Shown: one piece after another, positions 51,269 through 55,710 of the stretch
Position numbering within the stretch: position 1 is the first letter of the stretch
How the letters are laid out: each line of letters opens with the position of its first letter
Origin: Candidatus Omnitrophota bacterium
Lineage (GTDB): Bacteria; Omnitrophota; Gorgyraeia; Tantalellales; Tantalellaceae
Length of the DNA stretch: 55,710 nt
Direction of reading: 5' to 3'
Assembly (NCBI GenBank): GCA_028715965.1
Contig: JAQUQS010000009.1
Location: forward strand, 1-55,710
Translations under genes and position numbers: made by a program
Notes under the pieces: generated by a model
Told to the model about the DNA's origin: nothing
Databases searched by the model: none
What the model saw: only the letters and a program-made list of their open reading frames with translations

Positions 51269-53464
51269 TTAACCGTTCTTGGCGTACTTCGTATTTTTCC
51301 TGTATTCCCGGGCCAAACTGCAGATCTTATCAAGGGAGACCTCCACCTCTTCCCATCCCCTTGTCTTAAGTCCGCAATCCGGATTCATCCATATATTCTC
51401 CGCGCCGAAAAGTTCTATGCCCTTATCGAGGATACGTCTTATCGTGGCGTTGTTAGCCGGGTATTTGGAATGGATATCCCACAAGCCTGGACCTATTTGC
51501 CGCCTGAACCCCGCCTTCGCGAACACGTTAAGGACCTTACCTTTTTCTCTTGCCGTTTCTATGGTTATTACGTCAAAATTCATTTTGAGTATACGGTCTA
51601 TTATGGTCGAGAACTCCGAATAACATAGGTGGGTATGTACCTGGACTTTTTCCGGCAATCTTGTGGTCAGGTTAAAACTTCTTATCGCCCAGCTGAAATA
51701 AGCATCTTCCTTCCTTTTCTTGATGGGGCAGAATTCCTTTATCGCCGGTTCATCTACCTGTATTATCTTCACACCTTTCGAGACAAGGTCCCTCGCCTCT
51801 TCGTTCAAAGCCCTGGCAAGTTCAAAAGCAACCGTACTTATTGGTTCGGTCCTCACGCAAAAACCCCAGGCAAGAATGGTCACAGGACCGGTGAATATAC
51901 CCTTGACCGGCCTGTCTGTCAGTTTCCCCGCGTATAAAGTTTCTCGCAGGGTAAGAGGTACTTTCCTGTATATTTTATCCATTACAATAGGCGGCCTGTA
52001 CGCTCTCGTGCCATAGGATATGACCCATCCGTTACTTGTGGTCAGGAAACCCTCCAATTTCTGGGCGAAGAATTCCACCATGTCGGTCCTTTCGAACTCA
52101 CCATGGACAATGACATCGAGTCCCAAGTCCTCTTCTTTCCTTACAAGTTCCCTTATTCTTCCTTTGAGAAAATCACGATACTCCCCGGCCCCTATCTGTC
52201 CCTTCCTGTATCCCATCCTCATCTTCCTTACTTCGGCGTCCTGGGGAAAACTTCCTATCGTGGTCGTGGGAAATAACGGCAGGGCCAGTTCTTTAGCCTG
52301 TAGCTTTTTCCTCTTATCGTAGACCTTCTCCGGTAAAGACGCGGTATCGAATATGCCTTCGGTTCGTCTTATCTTCGTGCCCGCGACAGCCTCGCTCCAC
52401 TCCGTCGCTTCTTTTTTATCGCCGTAAAAAGCTTTTTTTATCAACCCCAGTTCATGCATTCTTTCTAACGCAAAGCTCAAAAGATCCCTATGTGAGCGTT
52501 TCAGCCCGTTTTCGAGGATCGTTGAGACCGGTAAATGGAACAAGGGGGCGCTATTTGAGACCAGGATATTTTCATCGCCGGTCCCAGCCGCCTTCTTGAT
52601 ATCCTTAACAAGCCTGACCTTTGCTTCTATATCAGAACGCCTCACGTCCCTTCCGTCGACCACTCCACATATGAGATGCCTGCCGCTGGGGAACCCGCAC
52701 TTCCTGAGATTGTCGAGGTTATCTTTCCCCGCGACAAGATCAAGACCCAGACCGGAAAAAGGCACATCGTAAAGTTCCTTTAAAAAATCTACACTACCGT
52801 AATACGTAATAAGGCTGATCCCCGGCCCTTCCGATATCATCCTTTTAAAGTTCCTAACTATACTCGTGACATCCGCTCCCGGGACATCCAGGCAGAACGC
52901 GGGCTCTTCAAGATGAATGGCCTTTACCCCTTCCCCCTCAAGCCTCTTAAACAGTTCCCCGTAAGCTCCACATATATCATTGAAGGTTTTTTCGAAATTC
53001 CCCTCTACCCTGGAAAGTTTTAAAAAAGTATAAGGTCCTATTATCGATATCGGCTTATCCTTATCCTTAAAGCGCCTGAAATACGCCATGGGTTTATTCC
53101 AGGAAACCTTGAACTTCTGGTCCCTTTTGATGACAGGCACCAGATAATGATAATTAGTATTGAAATATTTTTTCATCTCCAGGGCTTTTTTACCCCTACC
53201 GTATGCGAAATAATCATCCAGGTCTTTCGCTTTGTAGACACCGAACATAAGCGCCGTATCGAGCATGTTGTCGTAATAGGTGAACTCCCCCAGGGGGAAT
53301 ATATCAACATGCTTTTGGTATCCTAAAAGCCTCTCTTCTTCAAGCCGGTACATTGCCTTAACAAGTTCCTTTTCCTTGAGGCACCCGCTCCAGTAAGCTT
53401 CAACATTTTTTTTGAACTCCCTTCCCCTCCCTATCCTGGGAAAACCATAAGCGTAAGTCTTCAT
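51269..53464 (-). CDS. metE: Cobalamin-independent methionine synthase
   Basis: 731 residues, near the usual 750. Transfers a methyl group from methyltetrahydropteroyltriglutamate to homocysteine. Two barrel halves: the N-terminal one starts MKTYAYGFPRIGRGREFKKN; the catalytic one begins FPTTTIGSFPQ and holds the zinc ligands in VHGEFERTDMVEFF, VQVHTHLCYSEF and WMNPDCGLKTRGW. GGAGGG precedes the ATG. It starts 21 nt after the XRE-cyclase regulator gene on the same strand and is probably in one operon with it. No B12-dependent synthase or riboswitch is seen nearby. Confidence 0.96.
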   Translation of the reverse strand: MKTYAYGFPRIGRGREFKKNVEAYWSGCLKEKELVKAMYRLEEERLLGYQKHVDIFPLGEFTYYDNMLDTALMFGVYKAKDLDDYFAYGRGKKALEMKKYFNTNYHYLVPVIKRDQKFKVSWNKPMAYFRRFKDKDKPISIIGPYTFLKLSRVEGNFEKTFNDICGAYGELFKRLEGEGVKAIHLEEPAFCLDVPGADVTSIVRNFKRMISEGPGISLITYYGSVDFLKELYDVPFSGLGLDLVAGKDNLDNLRKCGFPSGRHLICGVVDGRDVRRSDIEAKVRLVKDIKKAAGTGDENILVSNSAPLFHLPVSTILENGLKRSHRDLLSFALERMHELGLIKKAFYGDKKEATEWSEAVAGTKIRRTEGIFDTASLPEKVYDKRKKLQAKELALPLFPTTTIGSFPQDAEVRKMRMGYRKGQIGAGEYRDFLKGRIRELVRKEEDLGLDVIVHGEFERTDMVEFFAQKLEGFLTTSNGWVISYGTRAYRPPIVMDKIYRKVPLTLRETLYAGKLTDRPVKGIFTGPVTILAWGFCVRTEPISTVAFELARALNEEARDLVSKGVKIIQVDEPAIKEFCPIKKRKEDAYFSWAIRSFNLTTRLPEKVQVHTHLCYSEFSTIIDRILKMNFDVITIETAREKGKVLNVFAKAGFRRQIGPGLWDIHSKYPANNATIRRILDKGIELFGAENIWMNPDCGLKTRGWEEVEVSLDKICSLAREYRKNTKYAKNG

Positions 53465-53485
53465 ATTCCCTCCCCGTTAAGTACA

Positions 53486-54208
53486 TCATCCGGATATTTC
53501 ATAAATATCGATCTTCTCGTTAAGCCGTCCGACCAACACTTTCGTGTGTTTTTTGAAACCATATTCGCCTTTTATCTCATCTTTTGCGGCCTTACTCAAG
53601 ATTATGCCGCTTTTGACCTTTTTGGATGCCTCTTCATTCATAAGGAACGTCCTGTTGACCGCGTCACCGTATATATCTTTTGATGAATGTTCGGGATGTC
53701 CTATAGTCCCGAGGTATATATCTCCCGTGTTTATGGCTATGACCAACGCGTCCGTATTTGCGCATTTCCTTATATCGATCGACGCTTTTAAAGCCCTTTC
53801 GGCGTGACCGTTCCCGGTGAAAAAGCAAAGAAACCCGTCGCCGATATACTTGACCGGAACGCCATCGTATTTCAGGATGGATTCCGTCATATGATAAAAA
53901 ACGGCATTCGCCCATTCCGCCACCTGTCTGGTACCCATTTTTGTGGACTTTACGGCGAAATCGTTCATGCTGGAAACCAGTACCGAAGCCTTGAACCCTT
54001 CCTCTCCCGGCTCATTTACCCCGAGAACATGATCCGTAGAAACTTCCATCATCCTGGCGAATTTGACAAGGGTGTTTATATCCGGATGGTTCTCGTCCCT
54101 TTCCCATTTAGAAACAGCCTGAGGACTGACCCTCAAAGCGTTCGCCAGATCAAGCTGCGTCAGTTTTTTCTTTTCCCTTAATCTCTTGATGATCTTTCCT
54201 ATCTTCAT
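53486..54208 (-). CDS. XRE-type regulator fused to a degenerate class III cyclase domain
   Basis: 240 residues from the ATG at 54208 (GGAGG upstream). Residues 3-60 are an XRE/lambda-repressor helix-turn-helix (REKKKLTQLDLANALRVSPQ, AVSKWERDENHPDI). Residues 72-238 align with class III adenylate/guanylate cyclases: KYIGDGFLCFF keeps the second metal Asp124, TGDIYLGTIG and DIYGDAVN with Asn185 are typical. But Ser80 stands where the first metal Asp should be, and the transition-state Arg is missing, so it is likely a ligand-sensing pseudocyclase. It lies just before metE behind a promoter overlapped by a perfect inverted repeat, so it probably regulates itself and metE. Confidence 0.85.
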   Translation of the reverse strand: MKIGKIIKRLREKKKLTQLDLANALRVSPQAVSKWERDENHPDINTLVKFARMMEVSTDHVLGVNEPGEEGFKASVLVSSMNDFAVKSTKMGTRQVAEWANAVFYHMTESILKYDGVPVKYIGDGFLCFFTGNGHAERALKASIDIRKCANTDALVIAINTGDIYLGTIGHPEHSSKDIYGDAVNRTFLMNEEASKKVKSGIILSKAAKDEIKGEYGFKKHTKVLVGRLNEKIDIYEISG

Positions 54209-54241
54209 GTTACCTCCAGTGTATATTGGTAAAAAAAAATT

Positions 54242-54272
54242 ACAATAACGCTCCGGTTGATAAAAATCAACC
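54242..54272 (-). promoter_or_regulatory. Promoter and operator of the XRE-cyclase/metE operon
   Basis: Minus-strand TTGATT (54265-54270), 17 nt, TATTGT (54242-54247). The -35 box is inside a perfect palindrome GGTTGAT-AAAA-ATCAACC (54255-54272), a typical site for a dimeric XRE repressor. Confidence 0.55.
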
Positions 54273-54286
54273 GCCAGAAACAACAA

Positions 54287-54308
54287 AACCGGCCCTACAG
54301 GGCCGGTT
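54287..54308 (-). terminator. Hairpin terminator, minus direction
   Basis: Perfect 10-bp stem AACCGGCCCT / AGGGCCGGTT with a 2-nt loop, followed on the minus strand by TTGTTGTTT. It separates the small gene at 54344-54529 from the XRE operon. Confidence 0.7.
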
Positions 54309-54343
54309 CGACGCGCTCAAAAAATACAGAGCGACCTTTTCCC

Positions 54344-54529
54344 TCACCCCAGGAGGTACTTACCAAAACTGGCAATAGACCGGGCTCGTCCGGATACTCC
54401 GGCATTTCCGTTGCTGGTCAGCGTCCCGATTCCCACGGGAACTTCCTTTGCCTGTGCGGTTATGTTTATCATTTCAAATATACCACTTCCGCTAACCCCT
54501 ATCAACCCTAACAGGATAAGAAGACCCAT
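54344..54529 (-). CDS. Possible small protein (61 aa or 42 aa), uncertain
   Basis: 61 residues from the ATG at 54529: a hydrophobic start (GLLILLGLIGVSGSGIF) and a Gly/Ser-rich polar remainder ending SFGKYLLG. No Shine-Dalgarno sequence. A second in-frame ATG (MINITAQAKEVP) lies four bases after TTGATA-17-TATATT, so a shorter 42-residue form from a near-leaderless transcript is also possible. A terminator hairpin follows at the right distance, which supports a transcript here. No family recognised. Confidence 0.4.
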   Translation of the reverse strand: MGLLILLGLIGVSGSGIFEMINITAQAKEVPVGIGTLTSNGNAGVSGRARSIASFGKYLLG

Positions 54530-54538
54530 TTAAAGACG

Positions 54539-54592
54539 GGTTTGAGAGCAAAACCAGTAACAGCTTTAGCTTCAAGAACAAAAACGGTTTTA
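54539..54592 (+). repeat. Direct repeat copy A
   Basis: About 54 bp matching copy B at 55147-55199, with the block GGTTTGAGA.CAAAACCAGT.ACAGCTTTAGCTT differing at only two places. The start of each copy can fold as a small hairpin (GGTTT / AAACC). Confidence 0.7.
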
Positions 54593-54685
54593 ATTTCACC
54601 TGGACTTCACTTTTCCGTAAGCCCGCGTTCACACTCCCCTGATACACTGTACCCGAAAAAGAAGGACAAAAATAAGGAGGAAAAC

Positions 54686-54958
54686 ATGGAAACGTTCTAT
54701 CAGATCTGCGGAACACAGGAATTTTGCCTGTGGTTCTCACCCGGCGTACAGGGTATCCTGGCCGTGGTCACTTTACTCGCCCTACTCGTCCCGGCAGGCG
54801 TATATCTCGCTTCTCCGGAACGGGAATTCGACGAGGACGAGGAAGATATCTGGCCATATATCGAGGAGGAACTCCGCGGCATATTGAGTTCGGGCTACTT
54901 CCCCCTACCCTCTGTTGAGGAAGAAGAGGAAGAAAAAGAACTCGTAAGGCAGCGGTAA
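54686..54958 (+). CDS. Small membrane protein with acidic tail (90 aa)
   Basis: 90 residues with AAGGAGG before the ATG at 54686. One membrane helix (about 21-44, GILAVVTLLALLVPAGVYLA), then a strongly acidic cytoplasmic or periplasmic tail (FDEDEEDIWPYIEEE; VEEEEEEKE). Two Cys lie before the helix (CGTQEFC). It lies between the two copies of a direct repeat. No family recognised. The good ribosome-binding site makes it a likely real gene. Confidence 0.65.
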   Translation: METFYQICGTQEFCLWFSPGVQGILAVVTLLALLVPAGVYLASPEREFDEDEEDIWPYIEEELRGILSSGYFPLPSVEEEEEEKELVRQR

Positions 54959-55146
54959 AGCGACCGGACCGAGGACGCACCAGGCCAAAAACTCTCTAGT
55001 TTTCGGCATTTCCTGGGGCCACGCCCCGGGTCATCCCCACATTTTCACCCCCATTTGCCAACATCAACCCGACGGGAGGATAAAAACCGTTTTTGCCCGA
55101 GGTTACGCCCCATACTCAAAACGGTTTTGATCACTTGTAGGGTACA

Positions 55147-55199
55147 GGTTTGAGATCAAAACCAGTGACAGCTTTAGCTTTGAAGACAAAAAGGGTTTT
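55147..55199 (+). repeat. Direct repeat copy B
   Basis: Second copy of the repeat at 54539-54592, about 608 bp away. The spacer before it (54959-55146) also holds inverted AAAACCGTTTTTG and CAAAACGGTTTTG elements related to the repeat, and a GGGGC...GCCCC hairpin; no gene is visible in that spacer. Confidence 0.7.
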
Positions 55200-55220
55200 G
55201 GTGAAATGCTATTAACTGTT

Positions 55221-55661
55221 CTATCTCACAAAGTCCATATACATGGCTATTATAAGCGCGATCGCTGACAAGAAAAAAATGAAAAAATAGTTCACTCTTT
55301 CTTTTTTAGAACCAATACCACAAAGAATAGAATTTATTAGCGCGTAATCATCGCAATCTAGTGGCTTGTTTTTTGTGATCTTCTCAGATAGACCGCTTTC
55401 CTCAATGCGTTTGGCACGGGCATGTCCAACCTTGAATTTATAAACAAAGAACAGGAAAAATCCAATTATCCCTATATACCAGGCTATACTTCCATAGATA
55501 GGCTTCAAATGCATCAAAACCGTGACTACACGTATAGCAACAGTCGCTATCAATCCGATCAAAAAGAAAAGCCAAGCGGCAATAGAATCTTGACAGCTCC
55601 TGTATCCCCCACAACTTAAGGAGTGATCTGACCTTGTGTTTTTGTTTGTAGTATCTTTCAT
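55221..55661 (-). CDS. Membrane protein of unknown function, three helices
   Basis: About 146 residues from the ATG at 55661 (161 if the ATG at 55706 is used; no Shine-Dalgarno sequence supports either). Hydrophobic segments near IAAWLFFLIGLIATVAIRVV, SIAWYIGIIGFFLFFVY and FFIFFLSAIALIIAMYMDF. Between the second and third lies a polar stretch with LDCDDYALINSILCGIGSKKERVNYF. Two Cys-containing positions near the N-terminus (SCGGYRSC) are notable. The gene is clearly more AT-rich than the surrounding genome. Function unknown; the frame continues to the window edge, so the true start may be further right. Confidence 0.6.
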   Translation of the reverse strand: MKDTTNKNTRSDHSLSCGGYRSCQDSIAAWLFFLIGLIATVAIRVVTVLMHLKPIYGSIAWYIGIIGFFLFFVYKFKVGHARAKRIEESGLSEKITKNKPLDCDDYALINSILCGIGSKKERVNYFFIFFLSAIALIIAMYMDFVR

Positions 55662-55710
55662 AATATATGTCATTAACGGTTCTCGAAACCCCTCTGGGCT
55701 CTGCATCCAA

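Noticed and set aside
1-55710. CRISPR arrays, tRNA or rRNA genes, insertion sequences, replication origin
   Set aside because: No regularly spaced repeats, no cloverleaf-forming candidates in the short spacers, no transposase motifs and no DnaA-box cluster were seen on reading both strands.

Overview
The window looks like chromosomal DNA of a Gram-negative (diderm) bacterium. It encodes Lnt, a signal-peptide-II lipoprotein, an alginate-export-type outer-membrane barrel, SecA with a C-terminal zinc tail, and many Sec signal peptides. Base composition is near 50 % GC with heavy use of the ATA (Ile) and AGG (Arg) codons. My best guess is an uncultivated diderm lineage such as Omnitrophota or a relative; that is an inference from style and gene content, not from a marker phylogeny.

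Layout, left to right. 1-2.1 kb: a truncated lipoprotein, a small membrane protein and the MgtE magnesium channel (minus). 2.3-3.2 kb: era (plus). 3.2-11.3 kb: one giant secreted protein of 2672 residues with internal triplication, beta-hairpin repeats and EF-hand/dockerin-like repeats. 11.5-22.6 kb (minus): HAD phosphatase, Nudix hydrolase, UvrD/PcrA helicase, glycogen phosphorylase, then an apparent operon of response regulator, GGDEF-MshEN protein, DNA polymerase X and LigA. 22.8-25.8 kb (plus): sigma factor, zinc-finger anti-sigma candidate, YraN, ComM. 25.9-29.1 kb: six consecutive genes for small secreted proteins whose predicted mature N-terminus is always DDWYE(A/S)EE; the last carries a Hint (hedgehog/intein-type) domain. 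29.1-33.9 kb: CHASE2-GGDEF protein, outer-membrane barrel, HAMP protein, PDZ protein. 34.0-43.0 kb (minus): lnt, secA, prfB with a programmed frameshift, uvrC, murJ. 43.2-46.4 kb: rpsT, a secreted protein, a cold-shock protein with a terminator in its leader, a cupin, a small basic protein and a periplasmic protein. 46.4-51.2 kb: PfkB kinase, HAD phosphatase, GH130 glycoside phosphorylase and a GPH-type sugar transporter. 51.3-54.2 kb: metE behind an XRE regulator fused to a degenerate class III cyclase domain. 54.2-55.7 kb: small membrane proteins and a diverged direct repeat.

The most original item is the DDWYE secreted family (P1 to P6). I recognise no described family for it. The motif sits exactly at the expected signal-peptidase cut, a second box (aromatic/Leu-Thr/Ser-Pro) recurs downstream, two members are a recent tandem duplication, and one member is fused to a self-processing-type domain. 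A second global signal is four genes (era, uvrD, the sigma factor and the outer-membrane barrel) where a good -35/17(16)/-10 promoter ends only 6-8 nt before the ATG, so their mRNAs should be leaderless; most other genes have clear Shine-Dalgarno sequences.
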